Assembly (NCBI GenBank): GCA_018398765.1
Contig: JAHBMJ010005798.1
Location: forward strand, 25,001-65,957
DNA from: Chromera velia
Taxonomy: Eukaryota; Sar; Chromeraceae
DNA: 40,957 nt
Direction of reading: 5' to 3'
Shown here: one piece after another, positions 23,170-33,210 of the stretch
Layout of the letters: each line of letters opens with the position of its first letter
Position numbering within the stretch: the stretch's first letter is position 1
Made by a program: the position numbers and the translations under genes
Notes under the pieces: generated by a model
What the model was told of the DNA's origin: nothing
Database searches by the model: none
What the model saw: only the letters and a program-made list of their open reading frames with translations

Positions 23170-24399
23170 ACGCAATCAAGCACTCCCACTTCCCAGGATC
23201 CGTCACACGATGCGCTCGAACAGTCATACAGCCGAGCTTACGGAAAATGCAACATTGAACAACTTAAAGTAGCTTTGCAACAAAGAAACTCTACCAGATC
23301 TATTTTTTTTTTAAATACTGTGAATTAATTGAGTTTACACAAACAAAATATAACCATATTTTTTGTTATAATTTTCATGGTTCCAAAAACACATATGAAT
23401 AAATCTTAATTTTAATATCTTGTCACGCATTTTTTATTTGTGTATGCATGTTTTAATGAATACCTTTTATTAGGGCCTTTAACATACTTTAACAGGAACA
23501 GACGAAGGTCAAACTAGTAATAAAAGTAGATAGAAGCAGGTTGGAACGCAAAAACTGTATATTTTGATTTCAGAATTGCATTTGTGAGTCAGAATTATGA
23601 CTTATAATTATATAATTCAACGCTATTCAATGCATGTCCCAATATATAAATCGTGACAATCCTAGTAACAATCAATTGCAGTATCTTTGTATAATGCTTA
23701 ATGAAGTTGATCCGCAAGTTACCACCTAGGTTACCGCAAGTATATAGTAGTGTACAGTAGTGTACAGTTACGACTACTTACGACTGTATGCTGAATGCTA
23801 AGCTAAATCATTTATTGAAACTAGTAGAACACAGTTATGCTAATTTAGCGTCAGTTAACATCAAGAAGATGCACAATCAGTGGCGATTCAAGCCAAATTA
23901 GCGCATTGCAAGCAGTTAATATTCAAAAAGCCTAAGTTTTAAAACTAAAGTTCTAGACTGAACTGAATGCATGTAACGTCACTGTGACCGAATTTAAAAA
24001 AGATGAATATTCAAAAAAAAAAGTTTGATTTCAGATTTCTTGCATGATGCACTTTTATTCATTTTTGATGTGGCGGGTGACTCTTTCTGACACCGAGAAA
24101 ATCCGGCCGCGGGCCCAATCCGGGCCACCTTAGCCGTAAGTGGCCCCCCTTCGTGCAAACATGCTCCAAGCCGTCGCGCGATCTGGGGCCGCTTCACGCG
24201 TACACGGCTTGATTTGTCTAATCGACGACAAACGTCGAGGATTCGACATCAGATTGTCGGTGGCTCTGAGTGTGAGGGCGATCCACTCCAGCCGGAAAGG
24301 TTCATTTCCGGACTTCTGAGAGATCATTTCGGTCCATCAGAAAAAACCTATTGCTCTTCGAGCAGCCCAATCTTCAACTGGATATTCCTTCATTCGCCG
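23170..24399. other. Intergenic, AT-rich 23270-24060
   Basis: 3' flank of the SPATA4-like gene, then about 800 AT-rich bases with stops in every frame, then balanced composition (about 24060-24399) that is probably the promoter and 5' leader of the glycosyltransferase gene. A tandem AGTAGTGTAC repeat occurs near 23747-23768. No gene or element ends were identified. Confidence 0.6.
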
Positions 24400-25693
24400 A
24401 TGCGTTGGGTGTTGTTTTGCGTGTTGCTGACGATATTTTGCCTGACCTTTACGTTGTCTGTCGGAGAGGTGGAGCTGTACCTGGAAGGTCTGCACTCCCC
24501 ACAGAAAGAACTCCCTGCTTAGTCTGTTAAGCTTTTGAAATTCTTGATTTGTCAATGGTAAAGGAAAATAATTTCTAATTATGGCTTGCAGGCGGCAACG
24601 CACTTGACCAAAACGAGAGTGCCGGAGTCTTTTGGGAGGGACGAGATGGAGTATTTCACTTGGAAGCGGATGGGGGGGGCGAGGGGCTTGGGAGGGGGGC
24701 CCCCTTCGACTTTGATGTGAGCTCTCAGGTGGGTACTTCAGTTCCAGACTCTTCTGTGGAGGACCAAAGAGAGCCGAAAGAGGCCGAGGGGGGCGATAGG
24801 ACAGGGAGAGAATGGTGGGATGTTTTGGCTTTTGGGCTCTCTGGCGAGGAGTGGTGGAACAGGCCGTCGGGGCTGGGACAGCCACTGCAGCTTCAGCGTG
24901 TTAGCTGCTCTGCCTTTGAGATGGCTGAGCGGGGGTGCCCTTCGTGGCTCTTCGACTACATCTCGTTCCACAAAAAGATGAAAGGGCGGGCGGACGCTTC
25001 ATACATCGTCTACGCGTGTTCGGGGAAAGTCGGCTCGTCGCAGTGCGGAGGATTAGGCGATCGATTCCGGGGAGTTTTTCTTGCTCTTCGTCTTGCCCAG
25101 GCCACAGGCAGGGTCCTGCTGGTGCATTGGGACTCCCCCCATTCTCTCGAGCATTTCTTCAGTCCCTCAGCGCTCGACTGGAGAGTAACACCGGAGCTAC
25201 ACAACTTCGTTTTCGAAGAGCCAGTTCGAGAGCGGTATGTTGATTTGCCAATTCATGTGATCCCCGAGGGCGTGCGTCAATTTCCACTGCCCGGGGGGGG
25301 GCATCTGGACTTTTCGCAGCCCCTGGAGCCCCAGATGGCTGACCAGCCGAGAGTGCTGATTCTGACCTCCAACATCTACCCCTTTCGAGTGATGGAGATC
25401 TTCGGAGATCAGCTCGAGGATGTCGATGTGCGGTACATCAGATGCGTCATGCAAGTAAGTACTCGGCCACACTGCCGATCTATTTCCATTCCCTGGACAG
25501 ACAGACAGACAGACAGACAAACATGCAGACAGAGAGATAGATGGAGAGGGACAGAAAGACAGAGGGACAGACAGACAGACAGACAGACAGGCAGACAGAC
25601 AGACAGACAGACAGACAAACATGCAGACAGACAGACAGACAGACAGACGGACGGACAGACAGACAGAGAGACAGACAGACAGACGGACAGACG

Positions 25694-25731
<38 letters not shown>

Positions 25732-25856
25732 AGGAAGGAAGGAAGGAAGGAAGGATTTATAGATGGATGTATTGAATATAAATCTGTCGATGCATGTGCG
25801 CATGTGTATTTGTCCTTACATGGATTTCAAATCAATAACAGGTGGGCAAGACAGGC

Positions 25857-25887
<31 letters not shown>

Positions 25888-27304
25888 CAAACAGACAGTC
25901 CGCATCTGACCGGCCATACTTTCAGACTTCTCGTGATATGCATGTACTACGCAGCAACTAGGTTTTTTGTGCCTTTACTGGACAGCTAGATGGTTCCTTT
26001 ACTGCGGCTACTGCCCGGGTAGTCATTCCTCTTCGCATAGTCTCCCTCCCGCGCTCACGCAGAAAAAAGTCCTCACAACACCCGACGACAACAACGAGCC
26101 CGTCAGAAGACTTCGTTTCTCTCGCGTTGACATATCCCTTCCCTCTGCATGCCTTGCAGACGCTCTTCCAGCCAACAGAAACGCTCAGCAGAGCGACAGA
26201 CGGAATTCCCGAGAAAATATTCGGAAGTCCTGATGCCGAGTATGCGGCGGTGCACATCCGAATAGGAGAAATTGAGGGCACCTTTTGGGACCGATACAAG
26301 GAGGAGACGCCCAAGGAAGCCGCGGAGGCCGTTCTCGTCAGTGTCCTCCAGGACGAGAGTGTTGCCGACCTTCCCGTTCTGGTCGTGTCGGACAGCGAAA
26401 CACTCTCGGTGGGTAACCTTTGCATACTGCCCATTTGAGTAACAGCATGCATGCACATTCACATCTTGCATGTCCAGATAGGCAAGCACTGTTACGAAAC
26501 CAATGTCCGTGTAGCAAAGGATTTCCTCACATGAGTGTATGTCTGTGTGCATTGCGAGCGTGATTTCGTGTGAGAGGGAGTTTACGTTGTCATGTGCTCA
26601 TTCCGTGTGAATCCGTGCATGAACGTTTGTGTCCGTGTGTATGCTTGTGTAAGAGAGTGTGTGCAATTGTGATTGTGAATGTCCCTGCCCATGCATGCGG
26701 GCGTCGCTGTGGTTGTGTGTGTCTCTCTCTCGCTCTCTCTCTGTGTGTGTGTGTGTGTGTGTATGTGTGTGTGTGTGTATGTGAGCGAAACGGGCAGATA
26801 GAAAGTGAGTTGGTGCTAGTCTTTCCGTATGTGCATGAGACTGAACATGCACCAGTGAGAGGATACGTGTGCTAGACATACCTCGCGCAGAGAAGTTGCA
26901 GAACATGATTTTTTCGGTTTTAGTTTTTTACGTTGGGAAAACTGAGTTTTTCTTTGCAGGCGCGCGTGGCCTCGGGTGAGTTCGATCGATGTCACACTAC
27001 GGGGCTCCGTCCAGTCCATATCGAAAAGCACGGAGGCCCTCCATACGAGCACCTGCCCACCTTCGTAGAATTTCTCTGTCTTGCAAGGGCATCGAAGCTC
27101 TTTTGGGCAGCGTCTGGGTTTTCTCTCTGGGCCGCGACACTGGGGACGGGCAGTCTGGGGCCGACGGTGATGGACGAGAAGTGCCCTTCAAACATGGGGA
27201 CCCCTTGGGGGTTCTCAAATGGGGCGACCGCTGGAGGGGACGGTTTCTTGTCGTGCTTGCAGAAGGAAGAGAACGGTCAAGAAGAAGTGTTCAGCGAGCT
27301 TTGA
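24400..27304 (+). CDS. Fucosyltransferase-like glycosyltransferase, type II membrane protein, 514 aa
   Basis: Probable Golgi enzyme moving a sugar (GDP-fucose by family likeness) onto glycans. Exons: 24400-24487, 24592-25454, 26160-26408, 26960-27304. All are GT-AG with matching phases, giving 515 codons including TGA. Residues 1-22 (MRWVLFCVLLTIFCLTFTLS) form a signal anchor. A variable acidic stem follows (about 30-150). The catalytic region includes CGGLGDRFRGVFLALRLAQA at about 180-200, the glycine-rich 'GLGNR-x-R' loop of O- and alpha-1,6-fucosyltransferase-like proteins. Next come VHWDSPHSLEHFF, then AVHIRIGE at about 347-354 (the H-x-R motif of the donor site), VVSDSETL, and FVEFLCLARASKLFWAASGF near 434-455, the usual C-terminal element of the fold. 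The acceptor and exact donor cannot be told from sequence. Intron 2 carries a large CAGA microsatellite. Confidence 0.85.
25495..25755. repeat. (CAGA)n/(CGGA)n/(GGAA)n microsatellite
   Basis: About 260 bases of tetranucleotide repeat, mostly CAGA, ending in GGAA units, in intron 2 of the glycosyltransferase gene, starting 40 bases after the donor. It gives false Thr/Asp/Arg/Gln frames. Confidence 0.95.
25857..25890. repeat. (GATA)n microsatellite
   Basis: About eight GATA units in the same intron (25455-26159). Confidence 0.95.
26722..26785. repeat. (TC)n(GT)n in intron 3
   Basis: A TC run followed by GT units with ATGT breaks, within intron 26409-26959. Confidence 0.9.
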
Positions 27305-28006
27305 AGATAGACTGCATGGTTGTCAGAAGACTAGGTCAAAACAGGCCAGAAAGAAGGAGGAAGACTAAGTCAGGAAACGTGAAATACACACACGTCTCGC
27401 CTTCTGATTTATTTCAAGAGAAGGAAGTCCACATCGTTGCATCATGAGTTTGCGTGGCGTTCGATGACGATGACGAGGGAGGAGGAGGAAGTGCGCATGC
27501 AGCTGCTGAAGGCGACAATAAGTCTCTGCACCTGCTGGATTGAGATCGCGCGTTGAGACATCGATCAAGGACGGACCAGGTTTGTGTTAATTGAGTGTGT
27601 TTTTCAATCGGCGTAGTATCTGTCAGGATGGCGGTAGGACTAGCGGTAGGAGTCCCCCAAACATGTTAGGCATTAATTGCTGTTAGCTTTGTTTTGCTGT
27701 TACTGGCTAGCATTGTTTTTTTTCTTGGCACTTCTCACATACATAGATGCATCGATCATACATAAACAGAAATTTGAACGTTAACCTAGGCCTGGATTTT
27801 AGATCTAGTTCTAGATATATATACATATTTCTATATATATTTTCTGAACTAGAATATAATATATAAATATAAAAAAAAAATATGTTACCTCATCTGTGTT
27901 TCATCATCATCATCTACTACCTAGCATACTACTAGCATACATACTACCTATCATAAATTGGTTTGATGACTTCCGAGTCGGTTGACAAGTCAGTTTATAT
28001 ATATAA

Positions 28007-28039
<33 letters not shown>
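27305..28039. other. 3' flank and AT-rich intergenic DNA
   Basis: About 250 bases of probable 3' untranslated sequence after the TGA at 27302-27304. AT-rich sequence follows, with long TA runs (27815-27840, 28005-28037) that abut the outer transposon. No gene seen. Confidence 0.6.
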
Positions 28040-28041
<2 letters not shown>

Positions 28042-28956
28042 AAATCATACATAGTGGCGTTAGCTGTAATGTAGGAAAAGAGGAACAATCTGAATAGTTA
28101 CGGTAAAATCAGTTACAAAAAAAATATAACTTCATGTTTTCTTGAAATGGGTCTATATCTTACGTCAAAAACGTAACTTTAAGATTTTAAGGCCTATAGT
28201 CCCCCGCTTGTCGCCTTTATTGCGCGCGTGTCAATCTCTGTATACATGCATATATATATATACATGCACGCGGCCGCGATTTATATGTATACATGTATGC
28301 ACGTACATGCATGCATGCATTAATTAGTACCCTCAAGAAGCCTTCCTGTGACTCTATGGTCTCTCAATCAAACTCCGGGCTTTGGCAGGCTAGCGCCTTC
28401 GGCGCCAGGGCTTTGGCGATAGAAAGCTCATTCTTTCTAGTATATAATATCGTCAGGGCTCCGACGATCGATAGAAATCCAATTCTTTCTAGTATGCAAT
28501 ACAGCTCCAGCTGTAACACCTTTCCGCTGCTTTGGAGGTAGCGGCAGGACAGATAGAGAGCTAGACCCAGAGATGCGGCCTAGACAGAGAGATGGATCTC
28601 CAAACTCTACAGACTCTAGCTCAGTCTGAAGATCTCAGTCAGCTAAAAGAATGGATACAGATAGATCCTTAGCCCTTTGTAGAGTCGAGAGGATTTGGGC
28701 TTGACTTCTGTTAGCTTGCTGAGAGATGACAGACTCACGACCAGATAAAAGGAACGAACGGTCTCAGTGAGACGGCTCAGCCGCTCAGGCAAACTCTCTG
28801 AAGACCGGTCTCCGCGCAAACGTAAAGACAAGCTTTCCAGGGCTAGACAGACATGCAGAACGCGGCGGCGGGCGATCGAAGCAAAGGCGGCGCACATGCG
28901 AGAAGGACCGGGAGGCGGTGGCGGGATGGCAGCGCCGGGAGGTAGGACACTACACA

Positions 28957-29839
28957 TAGGGCTGGGAAAAGGTTCATTAAGAAAAGGTTCAAATCTGAAA
29001 AAGTGAACCTGTTGAACCTGTTTTGAACCTGTTTTGAACCTGTTGAACCTGTTAAACCTGTTTTGAACCTGTTTTGAAGGCCAGACGCGTGGCCACTGGC
29101 ACAAGGCCGGCCAGGCCCGCGCCACCCGCGGCCCATATAGGTGAAATAAGGAGCCGGAGCCGCGCGCACAGCAACTGTCCCCAGCCGGTTCAATCTATTG
29201 TGTTGGACAGACATATGTCAGCATATGTCAGTATCATATGTCAGTATGAAAACTCATGCTGACAGTTGCAGAAGTGAAGAAGTACACGTGACTTACCAAG
29301 TTTTCCACTTGCAAGGCCCCGCATCAAAACGGACAGTCCGGGGGGGGGGGTAACAGGCCGGGCCGGGAGCAGTAGGTCAAAGAGGCAGCGGAGCACAGAA
29401 AGGGAGGGGGGGAGCAGGGGCTGTGAGGCAACCGGTGAGCAGATGAAAGAAAGAAAAAAATACTGTAACGGTCTTATGTTGACTAAATTATTATGATTGA
29501 TACGATCATATAAATTTAATTATAGTATTTTCCAATTTTTTCAGGCTTTTTTGATTACTAATTTTCGACTATAAACAGTGAATAACTTGAGACTAGCACC
29601 TAATATGAGCATAAATATTGATTTAAACTATTTAAAAACACTACTAAGGCATAGATTTTATAATAAAACGTTCTAAAAATGCATTAAAGCCTAATTTAAA
29701 GGTATAAAATAACACGAAAAAATGAGGTTTCTATTAATCAAAAGTGAACCTGTTTTTAAACCTGTTTTTGAACCTGATTCAGGTTCATTACTTCGAAGTG
29801 AACCTTGAACTTTGAACCTTAAACCTTTTCCTAACACTA
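28957..29839. mobile_element. Inner hAT-type MITE, 883 bp, TSD ACTACACA
   Basis: The ends are TAGGGCTGGGAAAAGGTT (28957-28974) and, on the minus strand, TAGTGTTAGGAAAAGGTT (29839-29822): 15 of 18 identical, with the TAGnG start typical of hAT termini. The flanking 8-mer ACTACACA is perfect on both sides (28949-28956 and 29840-29847). The subterminal regions carry many copies of GAACCTGTT or its relatives at 11-12-base spacing. The centre is AT-rich and has no coding capacity. Confidence 0.9.
28996..29079. repeat. TTGAACCTGTT tandem array in the left arm of the MITE
   Basis: About seven phased copies of (T)TGAACCTGTT(TT) at 29005-29079. Related copies occur in the right arm (29742-29790), partly facing the other way (AGGTTCA near 29781). 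Arrays of subterminal short motifs are transposase-binding sites in known hAT elements; that role here is inferred. Confidence 0.75.
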
Positions 29840-30400
29840 ACTACACAGCCCACAGTAGTTTAAAAATGTTATAACTACCCCCTTGACGTTTTACTGCTTT
29901 TCTAGATAAGGCTCTTCAAGACACCGAGATCCGTTCTGGAATGTCTTCAAACCACTGAAATCCGTTCGGCTCTTTCAAATTTAATTTAAACTACTAGTTA
30001 AACGATCTACTATAAAAAAAATTGAAATAACATGTAAAATGAAATTTAAAATAAAATGTTTTATCTGAACTGAATTTTAAATTGCTTTTCATGATGTAAT
30101 TATATAGTTTAAAGGAGTTTAAAGTAGTTTAAAGCTTTGAATTTTACTTCTCCTCATATTTTTGTTCGCGGGACGGGCTGCGCGGTCAAATGCAGGCGGT
30201 GTATGTACAGCAGAATCAAGTGATTCCGTGACACTGTTTGACATAATACTAGTCTGACACTTCATTCTCCTCTCTTCCTACGTCAAGAGAAGGCACCTGC
30301 TGTGCCCTAGGCTGTCCCCCATTTTTTCTCTGGCCCTTTTTATTTTTCTTTAACTCTTTTTTGATTCACTGTGTTTCCAAGAAACACGTCAGGATCAACT
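29080..30400. other. Non-coding interior of nested elements
   Basis: 29080-29450 is GC-rich MITE interior, including a G10 run at 29340-29349 and G/A tracts. 29460-29740 is AT-rich. 29848-30160 is AT-rich middle-element sequence with AGTTTAAAG repeats at about 30107-30135. No genes or RNA signatures were seen. Confidence 0.6.
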
Positions 30401-30561
30401 GATGGCGAGCTGGCTCTGTTCTCACTTACACGTGATGCATCAGATTGGAAGTATGAAAGCCAGTCTCCAACTGTTCATTACTTTTCGAAGCCCAGTTACC
30501 GCGTTGACCAGTAAATGCATCGACGGCGAGAGTCTTCTTCACTTCCTTCTGTACACTGCCG

Positions 30562-31502
30562 ACCTTACTCACTCTCTCACTCATTTAGTCACTCACTCAC
30601 TCACTCACTCACTCACTAGCTCACTCACTCATTCATTCAAGCACCCACTCACTTCTTCACTTACTCCTACAGTGGACCTACACTCATGCACTCACCCACG
30701 CTCACTCACTGACTCATTCATTCATTCATGCATGCATTCATTTATTCATTCATTATTCATTCATTATTCATTCACCCACTACCTCATTCACCAACGCTCT
30801 CATTTACTTACTGACTCACCCACCCGCACTCACTAGCTCTTTCACCCACCTTCACTCAATCATCCATCCATTCACTCACTCACCCACCCACCCATCCAAT
30901 CATTCATTCACTCACTGATTCGTTCACCTACCCAGTGGCCTAGCCCAGTGGCACTCACTTCTTCACTCACTCCCATACTTACGCACTCAGTATAACACCT
31001 GCGCTCACTCACCTACGCATTCATTCATTTATTCATTCATTCATCCATTCATTCATTCATTCATCCATTCATTCATTATTCATTCACTAACTCCCTCATT
31101 CTCTCACTCACTCAGCCACTCACCCACGCAGCCTCGCTTACTCATTGACTCACTCACTCCCACACCACCGTCACTCACTCATCCATTTACTCACTCACCC
31201 ACTCACTCACTCATTCATTCATTCATTCATTCATTCATTTATGCATTCATGTATTCATGCATTCATTTACTCACTCATCCACCTACACTCCCTCGCCCTT
31301 TCACCCACCTTCACTTACTTATCAACTCACTCACTCACTCACTCACTCACTGACTCACTCACTCAATCAGTCACTCACTCACCCACCCACCCACCCACTC
31401 ACTCACTCACTCACTCACTCACTCACACATCCTGACATTCAGTCACCCATCCATCCATGCAACCATCCATTCATTCATTCATTCATTCATTCATTCATTA
31501 AC
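30562..31502. repeat. Compound (ACTC)n/(ATTC)n/(ACCC)n microsatellite, ~940 bp
   Basis: Almost unbroken tetranucleotide DNA that changes between CACT, CATT, CATC and CACC units, inside the middle transposon. The 4-base period gives false Ser/His/Thr/Leu-repeat frames on the plus strand. Confidence 0.95.
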
Positions 31503-32190
31503 CCCTCCTGACCGATAGGTGCTATATGCAGACAGCCATTTTGTGAGGCAGGTAGTTAGGCACGCAGACACAGCCACAGGCAAGAACAGCCAGGTAAAGG
31601 CAGACACAGGCATGTTTATCCCGTTTATCTCTGTCTCCAGCACGCTTTCTCTTTCTGAAGGCATGTGTGCTGGCTGCAGTGATTCCTGTGTCAAAAGATT
31701 AGCAGCAGCTCAACAAGATCGCACTTCATCGGTTGGCAATGGTTGGCTCCTTTAGCTTACCGGTCTTGGAGTCAATGCAATCATTCAGTTCATTGCCTCT
31801 GCTGGTGAAAAAGAAAATAAAGATAGAACAAAGCTAGCAAACGCTTCAAAAAAGTCTTTACCCTTAAAAATCTGATAGTGCCGTTCATATGAATCATGGA
31901 CTCATAAGAATGTTGTGACTGGCAGTGTGAGAAATTGCAATGTCGTTCACAGTCTGACACCAGATATGCTCGCGATGTCCTCAACAACATCTTGGGGTGT
32001 ATTGTTGCCCACCAGACATTTTGGGAAAAGAAAAGTACATAGGCACGGTCAGACCCAATTCGCTAGCCTAAAAGTAGCTGCTGACCATAGCAGACCGACA
32101 TACAGTAATAGGCCAGAAGACCGAAACGTTTTTCAGACAGCTTTTGCACCGAAATGCATATATGCATGCAAACAGCTGATAGAGCTGTAG
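31503..32190. other. Unassigned middle-element sequence
   Basis: Balanced composition with only short frames. No motif, splice pattern or homology was recognised. Confidence 0.5.
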
Positions 32191-32350
32191 GCTTTGGGAT
32201 GGCACGGTTGGGCTTTGGCATGGCCGCGCCTTTGGCACGGTCGGGCTGTGGCATGGCCGCGCCTTTGGCACGGTCGGGCTTTGGCGTGGCTACGCTTTCA
32301 GCACGGTCGGGCTTTGGTATGGCCGCGCCTTCGGCACGGTCGGGCTTTGG
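32190..32350. repeat. 33-bp minisatellite at transposon right end
   Basis: About five units of CGGGCTTTGGCATGGCCGCG plus CCTTTGGCACGGT, with the last truncated into the palindrome GGCGCCTTAGGCGC. The CGGGCTTTGGCAG core also appears near the left end (28376-28388), so it is probably amplified subterminal sequence. Confidence 0.9.
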
Positions 32351-32426
32351 CAGCCGGGCGCCTTAGGCGCTCGGGCTTTGACGGCCGCTCCGGATCAACC
32401 ATAGGAAGCCTTCTTGGGGGTATTAA

Positions 32427-32852
32427 TTAGCAATCGAAGGGGGTGATAGAGAGGGAGAAGGACAGGGGGATGGCCTGGAAGGGGAGAGGGAGGGGGAAGG
32501 AAGAGGGAGGGATGAAGAGGATGAAGATGAAGTCATGGTGGATCAGGAGGATGGAGTCATAGATACAGCTGCAGAGATTGAACCATCAGCTCAAGAACCG
32601 CCGCCTACGCAACAACCACCAGTAAGTCCAGTCACACAATCAAGTGGCCAAGCTTCTGGCCAACAGCCACTCCATCCCTTCTTTCTTCAAGTTGGCTTAA
32701 GAGGGGGGCCTAGAAGAGCTCCACCTCCTAAGATCCCGGGCCCTCCCCCACAACGAAGAAGAGGAGGGGGGAGAAGAGCTGGGCCATCAAGAGGGGGAGA
32801 GGAGGAAGCAGGGGGGGGCTTTAATTTGGAGATCTACCAATCAGACCGATGA
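32427..32852 (+). CDS. Acidic, proline-rich open frame inside the outer element (doubtful)
   Basis: An open frame from just after a stop in the TSD to TGA at 32850-32852. It has a Glu/Gly-rich start, an acidic block (DEEDEDEV), a Pro/Gln stretch (PPPTQQPPVSP) and an Arg/Gly segment (QRRRGGGRRAGPSRGG). The first ATG is at 32535. The purine-rich composition could produce this frame by chance. It might be the remaining exon of a transposon protein or of a gene carried by the outer element. No function can be assigned. Confidence 0.2.
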   Translation, partial: LAIEGGDREGEGQGDGLEGEREGEGRGRDEEDEDEVMVDQEDGVIDTAAEIEPSAQEPPPTQQPPVSPVTQSSGQASGQQPLHPFFLQVGLRGGPRRAPPPKIPGPPPQRRRGGGRRAGPSRGGEEEAGGGFNLEIYQSDR

Positions 32853-33210
32853 AAAAAATTGAAAACGTACGCCCGCTATCATTGCTCAGGTGGTAGTACG
32901 ACTTCAGCAAATATCTAAGCAGACCAAGCTTCGAATGAATTGAATCAGCCCTCAATTGCTACAGTAAGCAGAATTGATTAAGCCCTGTTAAACTAAAAGA
33001 TTATACGAACTACGATTGTTGCATCGAATTCGTGTTCTCAGGTGCTTTCCTACCTACCTAAGAATAGCTTTGCATAACTTACATCCTTAACAATAACACA
33101 TACATTTCAGCTTATGTTATGCACCACATAAAACGTAACATGGCCCTTTGGGCCATATATATGTAACGAAGTTATATTAGTTACGGCTAACGCCACCATG
33201 TATGAAATCA

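Larger units (their letters stand above)
28328..32422. mobile_element. Middle DNA transposon, 8-bp TSD TTAATTAG, inserted in the outer element
   Basis: The left end TACCCTCAAGAAGCCTTCCT and the right end (minus strand) TACCCCCAAGAAGGCTTCCT match at 20 of 23 terminal positions. TTAATTAG flanks both sides exactly (28320-28327 and 32423-32430) and fits the hAT target consensus nTnnnnAn. The 4,095-bp body contains subterminal palindromes (GCGCCTTCGGCGC at about 28392, GGCGCCTTAGGCGC at about 32357), a 33-bp minisatellite, a long tetranucleotide tract and a further nested element. No transposase frame is visible. Confidence 0.87.
28048..33202. mobile_element. Outer DNA transposon, 8-bp TSD TGAAATCA
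   Basis: The left terminus TACATAGTGGCGTTAGCTGT (28048-28067, then AA) pairs with the right end read on the minus strand, TACATGGTGGCGTTAGCCGT (33202 back to 33183, then AA): two mismatches in 22. Identical 8-mers TGAAATCA flank both ends (28040-28047 and 33203-33210). An 8-bp duplication is typical of hAT-like and some P/Merlin-like elements. Removing the inner insertion leaves a core of about 1.05 kb. No transposase was recognised, so it is probably non-autonomous. Confidence 0.85.

Noticed and set aside
25480-25803. Cys/Leu/Ser/Val-rich or Thr/Asp/Arg/Gln-rich proteins
   Set aside because: Translation of the CAGA microsatellite in either direction.
30402-31511. Ser/His/Thr-rich repeat proteins
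   Set aside because: Translation of CACT/CATT tetranucleotide repeats inside a transposon.
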